Shown here: positions 38,413 to 47,568 of the stretch, piece after piece | Layout of the letters: each line of letters opens with the position of its first letter | Numbering within the stretch: position 1 is the first letter of the stretch | Origin: CBDCRK01 sp965220955 | Lineage (GTDB): Bacteria > Desulfobacterota > Binatia > Bin18 > CBDCRK01 | Direction: 5' to 3' | NCBI GenBank assembly: GCA_965220955.1 | Contig: CBDCRK010000002.1 | Location: 1 to 64,000 of the forward strand | Length of the DNA stretch: 64,000 nucleotides | Notes under the pieces: generated by a model | Database searches by the model: none | What the model was told of the DNA's origin: nothing | The model's input: only the letters and a program-made list of their open reading frames with translations | Position numbers and translations under genes: made by a program

Positions 38413-40176
38413 TTACATTGCCTCCAGGGTCTCAATACCTAAGAGATCCAGGCCCGTGTAGAGCATCCGAGAAGTCAGGTCGCAGAGTAAAAGGCGGGTG
38501 GGACGGTTTGCGGGCGGCGCTTTGAGCACCGGCAGGGTCTGGTAGAAAATGTTAAACTTGGTGGCCAAGTCATAGAGAAAGCCAGTCAGCACATTGGGCT
38601 TATAATCAGCAGACACCTGCCTAAGGGCATCACCAAAACGCACGATCTGTTTGGCCAGATTGACTTCCTCAGACGCCTCCAGGAAGATAACCAAGTCGGC
38701 AGACGGCTGCCAACCCTCCAGTGCCCCTTTGCGAAAGATCGAGCGAATCCGGGCATAGGCATATTGCAAATAAGGGGCGGTGTTACCGTCCAGGGCCAGC
38801 ATCTTGTCCCAGCTAAAGCGGTAGTCAGAGGTACGATTCTGTGACAGGTCGGCATACTTTACAGCGCCCATACCCACCACTCGTGCCACCCGCGCCTGCT
38901 GGGCGGTTGTGAGGTCTGGATTCTTCTCCTCAACAATGGCCCGAGCCCGCTGCTCGGCCTCGTCAAGGAGGGTCATGAGTTTAATGGGCTCTCCCTCACG
39001 GGTCTTGATGGGCCGGCCGTCCTCACCCAGAATGGTACCAAACCATACATGCTCAAGTTGCATGGTATAGCCCCACTGCTTAACCGCAGCAAAAAGCTGA
39101 CGGAAATGGAGCTGCTGGCGAGCGTCGGTCACATAGATAATTCGGTCAGGCGGCGTGCTAAAGCGCTGAGCGGTTCGCCGCCCGGCGGTTCGCCGCCCGA
39201 ACCTCTCGGCCCGGTACCTAACTGTGGCTAGGTCAGTAGTAGCATAGAGAAAAGCCCCATCCTGTTTCTGGATGAGAAAGGGGTTGCCGGAGAGCTCGGA
39301 ATCGTCATAAAAGACGCAAATCGCCCCCTCACTTTCCCGTGCCAGACCTTTTTCCCGTAGCTCTGTGACCACCTGGGCCAGCATAGGATTGTAAAAACTC
39401 TCTCCCAGCCAGTGGTCAAATTCTACACCCAGCCGGGCGTAAATCTCCTCAAATGCCTGACGTGAGACCGTCACAAATTCCTGCCACAGGGCTAGATTAT
39501 CAGAATTACCCTTTTGCAGCTTGGCTAACTCCTGGCGTGCCTGCGTAGCCACTGCAGGATCTTCTTTGGCTTGGGCCTGAACCACTTTGTAGATGCGCTC
39601 CATTTCAGCAAGAGGATCCCGGGTATACGCAGCCTGGTCCAGCACAGTGCGGTAACCAACAATCAGCATGCCAAACTGGGTCCCCCAGTCTCCCAGGTGA
39701 TTGTCGGTAATGACTTGGTGCCCAAGGAAGCGGAGGACCCGTGTGAGGGCATCACCAATAATGGTCGAGCGGATATGGCCTACATGCATGGGTTTGGCAA
39801 TGTTGGGAGCGCTAAAGTCGATGACAATAGTTTCTGGCTGCGCGGCAGACTCCACCCCTAGCCTTTCGCTCTGTGCTGCTGCCAGCAGTGTTTGCCCCAA
39901 CCAAGTCGGATCAAGGCGGAAGTTGATGAACCCCGGGCCAGCGACCTCCGGCGGCAGGGTAATGCCAGACAAATTGGGTCTCAGCTGTGCTACAACCTTT
40001 TCCGCCAGCTCACGCGGATTGAGCTTGAGCTGCTTGGCCACAGCCATCACCCCGTTGGCCTGATAGTCGCCAAAACGGGGGTCGGCAGTGTGCATAATAG
40101 CCGGGGCCGAGGCTCCGGTTACGCTATGAATAGCTACAGAGGTTTGTTCTTCGAGAAGCTGTTCAATGGTTGGCAT
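38413..40176 (-). CDS. argS: arginyl-tRNA synthetase
   Basis: The 587 residues give a full class Ia enzyme: N-terminal Add-1 domain, HVGH (131-134) after 'SAPNIAKPM', the catalytic Rossmann fold, and a C-terminal anticodon-binding helical domain with 'YLQYAYARIRSI'. It charges tRNA-Arg. A short insert 'GRRTAGRRTAQRF' comes from two copies of a 15-base repeat (39170-39199) in frame. The gene starts 1 base after the phosphoesterase stop, so the two form an operon. The stop lies 57 bases before the aldo/keto reductase start. Confidence 0.95.
   Translation of the reverse strand: MPTIEQLLEEQTSVAIHSVTGASAPAIMHTADPRFGDYQANGVMAVAKQLKLNPRELAEKVVAQLRPNLSGITLPPEVAGPGFINFRLDPTWLGQTLLAAAQSERLGVESAAQPETIVIDFSAPNIAKPMHVGHIRSTIIGDALTRVLRFLGHQVITDNHLGDWGTQFGMLIVGYRTVLDQAAYTRDPLAEMERIYKVVQAQAKEDPAVATQARQELAKLQKGNSDNLALWQEFVTVSRQAFEEIYARLGVEFDHWLGESFYNPMLAQVVTELREKGLARESEGAICVFYDDSELSGNPFLIQKQDGAFLYATTDLATVRYRAERFGRRTAGRRTAQRFSTPPDRIIYVTDARQQLHFRQLFAAVKQWGYTMQLEHVWFGTILGEDGRPIKTREGEPIKLMTLLDEAEQRARAIVEEKNPDLTTAQQARVARVVGMGAVKYADLSQNRTSDYRFSWDKMLALDGNTAPYLQYAYARIRSIFRKGALEGWQPSADLVIFLEASEEVNLAKQIVRFGDALRQVSADYKPNVLTGFLYDLATKFNIFYQTLPVLKAPPANRPTRLLLCDLTSRMLYTGLDLLGIETLEAM
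39170..39199. repeat. two tandem copies of a 15-base repeat (family F4) in argS
   Basis: GCGGTTCGCCGCCCG occurs twice in a row and again at 56792-56806 and 56972-56986. GCGG-TTCG-CCGC can fold as a tetraloop hairpin. Confidence 0.85.
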
Positions 40177-40177
40177 A

Positions 40178-40756
40178 TCAATCTAAAATAACCCTCCGCA
40201 CCTCTACCTCTCTTTGCTCTGTATCCAGAACGGCGTAAGAGCCACGCTGGTCTTGATCTCGCGGCTGGGAGCAGGAGCCAGGGTTAATAACGGTTGCGCC
40301 TTCAGATCGATGGATCATGGGGACATGGGTGTGGCCAAGAATAACAAAGTCGTAAGGGAGCTGAGGGAGCTGGGCAAGCTGCGGGCTCCAGGGATAGATG
40401 TATTCGTCAAATGGTTGCCAGGGACTGGCGTGGGTCACGAGTACTCTTGCACCGGCAGAGTCGAACTCCAGAGAAAGAGGAGCAGAAGCAAGAAAATCTA
40501 GCAGATTAGGAGAAAACTCCGCCTGGCATTTTTTAAGATACTGCGGGTTACGACCGCCAAAGAGAACCATCTCATGATTCCCCTGAATACACCAGACATT
40601 GGCCCTCTGCAAAATTTCCACGGTTTCCGCACAGAAGCGATATTCACTGACCGCATCTCCGGCACACACTACCCTGTCCACCGCAGGCATATCCTCCAGG
40701 GTTCTCTTGAGCGCCCTGGGGTCGGCATGAATGTCCGAGAGAATTCCTACCTTCAT
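40178..40756 (-). CDS. metallophosphoesterase (YfcE/MJ0936-like phosphodiesterase)
   Basis: The ATG at 40756 has AAGGAA and begins the family motif 'MKVGILSDIHADP' (192 aa). Metal ligands are visible in 'SDIH', 'GD' ('VVCAGDAV'), 'GNHE', 'THASPW' and 'GHTHVP'. These enzymes hydrolyse small phosphodiesters; the natural substrate is usually unknown. It is followed by argS after a single base and is presumably cotranscribed. Confidence 0.88.
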   Translation of the reverse strand: MKVGILSDIHADPRALKRTLEDMPAVDRVVCAGDAVSEYRFCAETVEILQRANVWCIQGNHEMVLFGGRNPQYLKKCQAEFSPNLLDFLASAPLSLEFDSAGARVLVTHASPWQPFDEYIYPWSPQLAQLPQLPYDFVILGHTHVPMIHRSEGATVINPGSCSQPRDQDQRGSYAVLDTEQREVEVRRVILD

Positions 40757-40985
40757 TAGTTGTTCCTTCCATTTACTGCAAAATGCCGTACCTCGACTCA
40801 AGTGTCCTAGAATACCCTGGCTTTCCGGTTCTGTCTAGCAAGAGCCAGTAACATAACAAGCGAGGCTATCCATTCGTTGTCCCGCAGAGAAAATCCCCCC
40901 TCATTCCCCTGTCAGTACCCTTCCCTCCCTTGCAGGCTGCTCATTGTCTGAGCTATTCAGTAAAAAACTAAAGGAGGGAAAAGCC

Positions 40986-41723
40986 ATGGCTGATCGTGAC
41001 ACTCTATGCGGTTGGGGAGACAAAGGAAAGGTTGCCTATTTTCTGGAAAAATCCGACACTATGATTCCTAAGCGGCAAGAGCAGCTAGCCTTTCTCACTG
41101 ACCTTTTTCCTTGGCAGCAGGAAGAGCCGATTCATATCCTTGACCTTGGATCAGGCTATGGAGCTATCACCGAAGAGCTTTTGACACGCTATCCTCACTC
41201 TACTATCACCTGTGTAGATGGCTCAGAGGAGATGATGAAGCTGGCCCGTGAGCGGCTGGCAAAGTATGGCGAGCGGGTCCGTCTCCACTTAGAGGATCTT
41301 GCCGAGCCGTCCTGGCATGTCAAGCTTAACGGTCCTTTTCATGCGGCCGTCTCTGGCATTGCCATCCACCATTTGACCGATGAGCGTAAGCGACAGCTAT
41401 ATCATGAGGTTTTCGCCCTCCTCTTACCGGGCGGATTTTTTCTTAACAATGATGTAGTTACAGCTCCTCCACTGCTGAAAGACCGCTTCGAGGCCCTTCA
41501 GTATCGTGACATCCAGGAGCAGGAACGAGTGAAGCAAGGTACGGCAAGATCTATTGAAGCCATCCAGGCCGAGATGAATGAGCGTCTGCGTATGTCTGGA
41601 CAACGCAGCCACATTACCTCTTTAAACGCGCAGCTTGGCTGGCTTGAAGAGGCCGGATTTCAATCGGTGGACTGCTTTTGGAAGTATCTGAACCTGAGCA
41701 TTTTTGGTGGCGTAAAAGGGTAG
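40986..41723 (+). CDS. class I SAM-dependent methyltransferase
   Basis: A strong AGGAGG site precedes the ATG at 40986, which is preferred over 40944 (245 aa). The AdoMet-binding motif 'HILDLGSGYGA' (50-60), the acidic 'CVDGSEEM' and 'GIAIHHLTDERK' place it in the methyltransferase_25/12 group. The substrate is not evident. The gene stands alone, divergent from the phosphoesterase-argS unit. Confidence 0.82.
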   Translation: MADRDTLCGWGDKGKVAYFLEKSDTMIPKRQEQLAFLTDLFPWQQEEPIHILDLGSGYGAITEELLTRYPHSTITCVDGSEEMMKLARERLAKYGERVRLHLEDLAEPSWHVKLNGPFHAAVSGIAIHHLTDERKRQLYHEVFALLLPGGFFLNNDVVTAPPLLKDRFEALQYRDIQEQERVKQGTARSIEAIQAEMNERLRMSGQRSHITSLNAQLGWLEEAGFQSVDCFWKYLNLSIFGGVKG

Positions 41724-41781
41724 AAACGAAAGTAAAAGACATCAAGCTCATATCTACTTATTGCGTAGATTTTTCCTGGGC

Positions 41782-41844
41782 ACCTAACGTCCTGGCGATC
41801 AGCGGCGCGGCGAAGCCGCGTCCGTCTGCATCGCCTTGTTAGCT
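41782..41844 (-). other. attC-like integron recombination site
   Basis: Read on the minus strand, AGCTAACAAGGC at one end and GACGTTAGGT at the other enclose a near-palindromic centre (GACGCGGC-TTCG-CCGCGCCGC). The right core GTTAGGT fits the GTTRRRY rule; the left core AGCTAAC differs from RYYYAAC by one base. Length (63 bases) and layout fit a short attC. It lies 145 bases after the stop of the minus-strand selenoprotein gene, where a cassette attC would be. No integrase or second site was seen. Confidence 0.6.
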
Positions 41845-41989
41845 GGCATTATTGCGAATCCGCGCTCGAAGTTCATCAACCGTCAATGGCCAAAGTCTTC
41901 AAATGTCGATACTCAGCCCATCAATCCTCGACGCAGGCGCTTGGTGGTATGCTACCTATTTTGCCAGATAGCACCCCTTCGATTCCATC

Positions 41990-42802
41990 CTAGCGGGAAA
42001 CCTCTCGCTTGTACGCGGACAGATAGCCAGGGGTATACTCCTGGTCCTGCCAGCTATAGTCGTTCTCGTCCCAGACATAAGGCAGCTTTATAATAGACCC
42101 AGGCGTTGTTGTGGTTGTTAGAACCGCAAACGCGGCCTGAACAATCTGCCGTTGCAGCCCGGGCTCATGTGGCTTGCCCGTTTGGTGACCTAAGGGAAAG
42201 TCAACAAACACGGCCCGAGGCGGCTTGACCGCCCGGGTAATATCCAGAGCCGAAGTCATCGAAAGAGTAGAGATCCCTCCTCTCTCAACAGCACGCGCGA
42301 TCAGTCCCACGGACTGATGGCACACCGGTCAAGCAGGAACGAGATAGGAGACATCAATGCGGTTGGCAATTAACTCCCTAATAAGGTTCGGAGCTAGCTC
42401 CTCTCGCACCCTACGGGCAGAGTAAATACCCCCCATAAAAGTGTAGGCCGGATCGGCAAATTTCCCAATCACCCCTTTCGCCTCCAACTCACGCATGCCC
42501 TCAATAGGAAAGACACAGTTAGGGTCCTTGCGGGCATCGTCGGTACGATAGCCGAAGTGGGAGATACATAGATCCTCTATGTCCACATCCCTGGGAATTT
42601 TGTCGTAAGAAGAAATGTTATCCCGCAAATGAAAGGGCATCTGATCTTTATGATGGATCCCGCCCGAGCTGATGAGGGCTACTCTGCACTTGCTCAGCGG
42701 CTTGGTGAGTGGTGTCCAGGGAGTATCTTCATTGATCACCCAGCGATACGGCGTATAGCCGGCGTAGAGCTCTCGCGTGCGGGGAATATACGCAACCGGC
42801 AT
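41990..42802 (-). CDS. GrdB-family (glycine/sarcosine/betaine reductase B-like) selenoprotein
   Basis: The frame is 271 codons long if the TGA at 42329-42331 is read as selenocysteine (residue 158). Around it the sequence is 'VPA-U-PVCHQSVGLIAR', where relatives carry Cys, giving a U-x-x-C redox motif. Similarity continues on both sides: 'HFGYRTDDARKDPNCVFPIE' before, 'AVKPPRAVFVDFPLGHQTGK' after. An AGGAGGAGG site lies before the ATG. A hairpin starts 10 bases after the TGA. The family is related to the B subunit of glycine/betaine reductases; this stand-alone form is of unknown substrate. A UGA stop would leave a useless 157-residue piece. Confidence 0.85.
42300..42318 (-). promoter_or_regulatory. 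probable bacterial SECIS hairpin
   Basis: ATCAGTCC and GGACTGAT form an 8-bp perfect stem around GTG (or 7 bp around CGTGG), starting 10 bases after the UGA. Position and a GU in the loop fit bacterial SECIS elements that recruit SelB. Confidence 0.65.
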
Positions 42803-42871
42803 GGGACCTCCTCCTTTTCGTCTCGGGCTTTACTCCTATATACTGCACAACAACAGGAAGGAACCCCGGAC

Positions 42872-43342
42872 ATGGCAATAATCATTAAATCCCTGGCAAG
42901 GAAACACCTCAGTATAGTCGCAACCCTGGAGAAAACCTGCTTTGGGGCGGATGCCTGGTCCGTAGAGGCATTTGCAGAGCTGTTCGAGACCTACCGGGAA
43001 AGCTCGGACTTCCGTGGGCAGCTCTGGGTAGCCATAGAGGCCGGAACCAACAAAGTGCTGGGGTATGCTGGGCTTGAGCTGAGCAGTTTTGGCGAGGCAG
43101 AGCTGAGCAACCTGGCCGTAGACCCGGCTCACCGCCGGCAGGGGGTAGGTCAACGGCTGGTGGCGTTTGTGCTCGGCGAATACCAGGAGTTGGAGGTGTC
43201 GCTTCTGTGGCTACGAGTGCGAAGATCAAACACCCGAGCCATAAGTTTTTATACGGCTTGTGGTTTTCGCAAGCGAGGAGAGTTTCGCAAGTACTATGAT
43301 CACCCCCGTGAAGACGCCCTGATCATGGCCATAGAGCTATGA
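42872..43342 (+). CDS. GNAT N-acetyltransferase (RimI-like)
   Basis: The ATG at 42872 is the natural start (156 aa); the frame upstream overlaps the selenoprotein gene. The acetyl-CoA motif reads 'VDPAHRRQGVGQRL', with 'RRSNTRAISFYTACGF' as motif B. It resembles RimI, which acetylates the N-terminus of ribosomal protein S18, but other targets are possible. An AGGAAGGAA site lies slightly far from the ATG. The helicase gene follows after 28 bases. Confidence 0.82.
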   Translation: MAIIIKSLARKHLSIVATLEKTCFGADAWSVEAFAELFETYRESSDFRGQLWVAIEAGTNKVLGYAGLELSSFGEAELSNLAVDPAHRRQGVGQRLVAFVLGEYQELEVSLLWLRVRRSNTRAISFYTACGFRKRGEFRKYYDHPREDALIMAIEL

Positions 43343-43370
43343 AGCGTTGATTGAGAGGACGGGGTAGGTT

Positions 43371-45737
43371 ATGGTGACACCATCCGCAAAACAGGAGGAG
43401 GGTGAGGGCGTGGCAACCAACAAATCCCTTTTGCACTTAAGCGAAGCATCAGACCCTTCGACAAGGCTCAGGACAAGCCCTTTCGACAAGGCTCAGGACG
43501 GGCTCCTCGACGCACCTCAGGACAGCCCTTCGACAAGGCTCAGGACAGGCCCTTCGACAAGGCTCAGGACAGGCCCTTCGACAAGGCTCAGGACAGGCCC
43601 TTCGACAAGGCTCAGGACAGGCCCTTCGACAAGGCTCAGGACAGGCCCTTCGACAAGGCTCAGGGACAGGCCCTTCGACAAGGCTCAGGACAGGCCCTTC
43701 GACAAGGCTCAGGACAGGCCCTTCGACAAGGCTCAGGACAGGCCTAGTCTACAACGATACACTTTACGCAAAGAGACCCCTATTTCCCACCAACCCCGGT
43801 TCCTTATCGATTACCAGAAAGAACTCAACGAGGCCCAATATGAGGCGGCCACCAGCCTGGAGGGACCGCTTCTGGTCATTGCCGGAGCCGGCAGCGGCAA
43901 GACCCGCACTCTAGTCTACCGGGTGGCCCGGCTGGTGGAGGAAGGAGTAGCCCCCGAAGCTATTCTTCTCCTTACCTTTACCCGCAGGGCTGCCGAGGAG
44001 ATGCTGCTCCGGGCGGCAACCCTGCTTGATGGCCGTTGCGAGCGGATCACTGGTGGCACGTTTCACTCATTTGCCAACACAGTGCTCAGACGTTATGCCT
44101 CGCTCCTTGGCTTTGCCCATGCCTTTACCATCCTGGACCGTGGTGACTCAGAAGACGTAATTAACCTGCTGCGTACACGCTTGGGATTGGACAAGAAGGA
44201 ACGACGCTTTCCCCGTAAACAGACCATCCTCAGCATCCTAAGTCTCTCGGTGAATAAAAGCTGTCACCTCGGAGAAATCCTGGAGGACCAGTACTCACAC
44301 CTCTTTTCCGATATGGAAGATCTGCTGCGATTGCAGGACTACTATCGGGTATATAAGGCCGAAAAGAGTCTTCTCGACTACGATGACCTACTTGTCAAAC
44401 TCAGGGAGCTACTCGAAACCCACCCGGAGGTGGCTGAGCGTCTTTCCCGCGCCTATGGCTACATTATGGTAGACGAGTACCAGGACACCAATCGCCTGCA
44501 GGCTGAGATCGTACGGCTTCTAGCCGCCACTCATAACAATGTCATGGCCGTAGGAGATGATGCGCAGTCAATCTACTCCTTCCGCGGGGCTAATTTTCGT
44601 AATATCCTAGATTTCCCCAAGCTGTTTCCAGGAACCAAGATTGTCAACATTGAGGAAAACTACCGCAGCACCCAACCGATTCTTGACCTCTCTAATACCA
44701 TCATCAATCAGGCCAAAGAGAGCTATACAAAAAACCTCTTTACCCACAAAGAACAGGGAATAACACCCGTGCTCATTGAGGCGGAGAGCGAGCGCTATCA
44801 GTCTCGCTTTGTGGCTCAAAAGATTTTAGAGCTGCGCGAAGAAAACGTTCCTCTTAGTGATATGGCGGTGCTTTTCCGTTCCAGCTTTCACTCGTTTGAC
44901 CTGGAGCTGGAACTCAATCGCCGTAGTCTTCCCTTTGTCAAGCGAGGGGGGTTCAAGTTTATCGAGACCGCCCACATTAAAGACGTGCTTGCCCACCTAC
45001 GCATTGTGGCTAACCCCCAGGATGCTGTTTCCTGGTATCGCGGGCTTCTTTTGCTTGAAGGTGTAGGACCTAAAAGCAGCGAGAATGTGATTACGCAGGT
45101 GCTTGCCAGCCAAACCCCGGCAGAGACCCTCACCCAAATGCCGGCCCGGGCTCCAATGAAAGACGGGTTAAAGAAGCTGGCCGAGTTGTTTACCATAATC
45201 TCTGCCCCAGGGCTCCGACCGGCAGAACAGGTAGAGGCAGTCATCCGCTACTATACACCCATGCTCAAACGTCTTTACCGTGAGGACTATCCCAAGAGAC
45301 AAAAAGATCTGGAGCACTTTGCCGTAATTGCCGAGCGCTATCGGAGTCTGACCTCGCTACTTACCGATATGGCCCTGGAGCCGCCCAGCGACAGTGTGGG
45401 CGACGTCCTGGCAACCGAGCCAGAAGAGGGACTACTTACCCTCTCAACCATCCACTCGGCCAAAGGGCTGGAGTGGCATTCGGTGTTTATTATCTGGGCC
45501 GTTGATGGCCGGTTTCCCTCCCTCTACAATATCCGTGATGAGGACGAGATCGAAGAGGAACGCCGCCTCATGTACGTGGCCGCCACCCGGGCAAAGGAAA
45601 ACCTCTTTGTCACCTACCCGATTAACATCTTCGACCGCTCCACCGGGATGGTCCTGGGTAAGCCCTCTCGTTTCCTGGACGGCCTTCCTAAGCAGATCCT
45701 ACAACCCATTGTGCTGGTAGAAGAGGAAGAGATTTAA
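43371..45737 (+). CDS. UvrD/PcrA-like superfamily 1 DNA helicase with repeat-array N-terminus
   Basis: The 788 residues begin with an unusual extension (about 1-140). Residues 30-125 of it are translated tandem repeats ('PSTRLRTG' units, then 'RPFDKAQD' units after a one-base slip). The helicase follows: AGAGSGKT (170-177), 'LLTFTRRAAEEM', 'DEYQDTN', 'GDDAQSIYSFRGA', 'NYRSTQ', 'STIHSAKGLEW' and 'RRLMYVAATRAKE', all motifs of 3'-5' UvrD helicases. No start codon exists between array and helicase, so the array is translated or the start has been lost. The C-terminal PcrA tail is short. It probably acts in repair or replication restart. Confidence 0.9.
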   Translation: MVTPSAKQEEGEGVATNKSLLHLSEASDPSTRLRTSPFDKAQDGLLDAPQDSPSTRLRTGPSTRLRTGPSTRLRTGPSTRLRTGPSTRLRTGPSTRLRDRPFDKAQDRPFDKAQDRPFDKAQDRPSLQRYTLRKETPISHQPRFLIDYQKELNEAQYEAATSLEGPLLVIAGAGSGKTRTLVYRVARLVEEGVAPEAILLLTFTRRAAEEMLLRAATLLDGRCERITGGTFHSFANTVLRRYASLLGFAHAFTILDRGDSEDVINLLRTRLGLDKKERRFPRKQTILSILSLSVNKSCHLGEILEDQYSHLFSDMEDLLRLQDYYRVYKAEKSLLDYDDLLVKLRELLETHPEVAERLSRAYGYIMVDEYQDTNRLQAEIVRLLAATHNNVMAVGDDAQSIYSFRGANFRNILDFPKLFPGTKIVNIEENYRSTQPILDLSNTIINQAKESYTKNLFTHKEQGITPVLIEAESERYQSRFVAQKILELREENVPLSDMAVLFRSSFHSFDLELELNRRSLPFVKRGGFKFIETAHIKDVLAHLRIVANPQDAVSWYRGLLLLEGVGPKSSENVITQVLASQTPAETLTQMPARAPMKDGLKKLAELFTIISAPGLRPAEQVEAVIRYYTPMLKRLYREDYPKRQKDLEHFAVIAERYRSLTSLLTDMALEPPSDSVGDVLATEPEEGLLTLSTIHSAKGLEWHSVFIIWAVDGRFPSLYNIRDEDEIEEERRLMYVAATRAKENLFVTYPINIFDRSTGMVLGKPSRFLDGLPKQILQPIVLVEEEEI
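43457..43745. repeat. 12-unit, 24-base tandem repeat array (family F2)
   Basis: Units start TTCGACAAGGCTCAGG and recur every 24 bases (8 codons). Units 1-3 are diverged; the ninth has one extra G, which changes the encoded peptide from 'PSTRLRTG' to 'RPFDKAQD'. There are no spacers. A related single copy lies in prmC at 48682-48708. Confidence 0.95.
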
Positions 45738-45876
45738 ATCGAACCACAAGCATCAGAACGTGGAGTGATGGAGACTTGCACACAACGCGCGGGGTTTGCC
45801 CGGTTCGTCAGAACCCATTTCAAAAATTGGTCCCCTACCCCCGGCTGGCCAGTCAGTGATCTTATCGTGGCGGGAA

Positions 45877-45920
45877 GCCGCTCCTAATAAGAGAATCCCC
45901 TAATCCCTTCTGGGAGCGGC
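45877..45920. terminator. inverted repeat between convergent genes
   Basis: GCCGCTCC and GGAGCGGC are separated by 28 bases, between the helicase and peptidase 3' ends. There is no T-run; a bidirectional terminator is possible but weakly supported. Nothing else is seen in 45738-45980. Confidence 0.3.
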
Positions 45921-45980
45921 ATCCTGTTACAATTTCTGGGTGCTCCGTTTTTTTAGTCTTCTGGGTCTGGTCCAGCGCTG

Positions 45981-47186
45981 TCACCTCAGAATCGGCACCA
46001 CCTCGGTCTGGCGGGGTTCACCGGTGACCATGGCTTCGGTATCGGTCACATAGACATCAACCTCGCTACGCACGCCAAACTCACCTGGCAAATAGATGCC
46101 TGGCTCAATGGAAAAGCAGGTGTGAGGTAATACCCGGCGCTCATCATGGGTCTCCAGACCATCCATGTTGGCGCCGTTACCATGCACCTCCTCGCCAATG
46201 GAGTGGCCGGTACGATGGAGAAAGAATCTGTCATAGCCCGCCTCTGTGATCACCCTACGGGAGGCGCTGTCTACTTCATAGCCATAAACCGGCTGACCCT
46301 CTTTAATGCGCTTCTGCACAAAGGCAATGGCCGAGTCGCGGGCGCGGCTCACAAGAGAGAAAATCTCCTGATAACGGGGGGGCACCTCTGTACCCGCAAA
46401 GCCTGTCCAAGTGATGTCCGCATAGACCCCCTCCGGCCTCTGCTCCTTAGCCCAAAGGTCGATAAGAACAAAGTCTCCAGGCTGGATAAGAGCACTTTGT
46501 TCCCTGGTCGGACCATAGTGAGGATCTGCACTGTGGGCATTCACCCCCACAATGGGGGGATGGAGCGTTATGAGCCCTCGCTGGGTAAACTGCTGCAAAA
46601 TGAACTGTTGTACCTCATATTCAGTCAAAACCTCCCCTCCCCTGCCCTCTTGCCTGCCTATCCGCCCGCGGATATAGGCAAAGGCCTCATCCAGCGCTTC
46701 TCGAACCCCCTGAGCCGCCCGCAGATGGCTCTCCCATTGGTCGGAGGTCCAGACCGCTTCAAACTGCTGGACAAGGTCGGCAGAAGAAACAACTTCCAGC
46801 CCTAGCTCTCGGATTGACTCTATAGTTCCGGCATCAACCCTGGATATATAGGGAATAGCGTTTCTTGGGGAGTATTGCATGGCTATGCGCTGGGATGAAG
46901 CCAGGACCTCCTTCAGTCTTTGCTGGTGCTCCTGCCAGGAAAGGAAAGAGAGTTTATGGCCCGGTAAGATATCAAGGCGATGGGGTTCGACCGTGGAGAC
47001 AATGCCCCTGGGCTCTCCTACCACCGGGATATAATAGTACCAGCGCCGGGTAGATAGCTCAGCTAGGTCAAGCCCCAGAATGCGATAGGCCAATAGGTCG
47101 CTGCCGCGAAAGTCATAAAAAAGCCAGCCATCAAGCCCTTCTCTTTGTAGGGCAGCCTGGATCTCCTCAAGGCGGTGTTTGTCCAT
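45981..47186 (-). CDS. M24-family metallopeptidase (Xaa-Pro aminopeptidase-like)
   Basis: The 401 residues have a creatinase-like N-terminal domain and a pita-bread catalytic domain. The metal ligands are visible: Asp in 'FVLIDLWA', Asp in 'YADITW', His in 'GHSIGEEVHG', Glu in 'SIEPGIY' and Glu in 'RSEVDVY'. It should remove N-terminal residues before proline or act on small peptides in the cytoplasm. It runs convergent with the helicase and divergent from rpmE. Confidence 0.9.
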   Translation of the reverse strand: MDKHRLEEIQAALQREGLDGWLFYDFRGSDLLAYRILGLDLAELSTRRWYYYIPVVGEPRGIVSTVEPHRLDILPGHKLSFLSWQEHQQRLKEVLASSQRIAMQYSPRNAIPYISRVDAGTIESIRELGLEVVSSADLVQQFEAVWTSDQWESHLRAAQGVREALDEAFAYIRGRIGRQEGRGGEVLTEYEVQQFILQQFTQRGLITLHPPIVGVNAHSADPHYGPTREQSALIQPGDFVLIDLWAKEQRPEGVYADITWTGFAGTEVPPRYQEIFSLVSRARDSAIAFVQKRIKEGQPVYGYEVDSASRRVITEAGYDRFFLHRTGHSIGEEVHGNGANMDGLETHDERRVLPHTCFSIEPGIYLPGEFGVRSEVDVYVTDTEAMVTGEPRQTEVVPILR

Positions 47187-47202
47187 AAGTCCCTCCCAAA
47201 AT

Positions 47203-47226
47203 TTCCCTCCCCTGGAGGGAGAGGGA
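47203..47226. repeat. short palindrome (family F5)
   Basis: CCCTCCCCTGGAGGGAGAGGG, minus its last base, resembles the element at 6978-7000 in inverse order. It lies between the peptidase and rpmE starts. Confidence 0.5.
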
Positions 47227-47287
47227 ATGATATGCAGCTTGCAGTCCCAATAGTGAGGTGATAATAATAGCTGAATGGAGATAAATA

Positions 47288-47518
47288 ATGAAAGAGAACA
47301 TTCACCCCAAATATGAGAAATGTACGATTACTTGTGCTTGCGGAACCACGTTTGAGACGCGCTCAAGTGTGTCCACTGTCCATCTGGACATCTGTTCTAA
47401 GTGCCATCCTTTCTACACGGGTAAGCAGAGGCTTGTGGACACCGCCGGAAGGGTAGAACGGTTTAGACGCAGGTATAAGTTGCCGGCTGAACCTACCCCT
47501 GAGGAGCGGGCTAGCTAG
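47288..47518 (+). CDS. rpmE: 50S ribosomal protein L31
   Basis: The 76 residues begin 'MKENIHPKYEKC' and carry the zinc-binding form: Cys16, Cys18, Cys36 and Cys39 ('CSKCHPFYTGKQ'). The C+ type is expected to respond to zinc supply. It precedes prfA by 50 bases, a common order. Confidence 0.96.
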   Translation: MKENIHPKYEKCTITCACGTTFETRSSVSTVHLDICSKCHPFYTGKQRLVDTAGRVERFRRRYKLPAEPTPEERAS

Positions 47519-47568
47519 CTTCTTGCCTTCTCTGGATTGTACAGACTGAACACTGCGGGGATACCTTT

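Noticed and set aside
41836..42093. 85-residue plus-strand frame
   Set aside because: It overlaps the attC-like site and the selenoprotein 3' end and has no family features.
43457..43745. Looked like a CRISPR array because of regular repeats
   Set aside because: The units are contiguous with no spacers and no cas genes are present.
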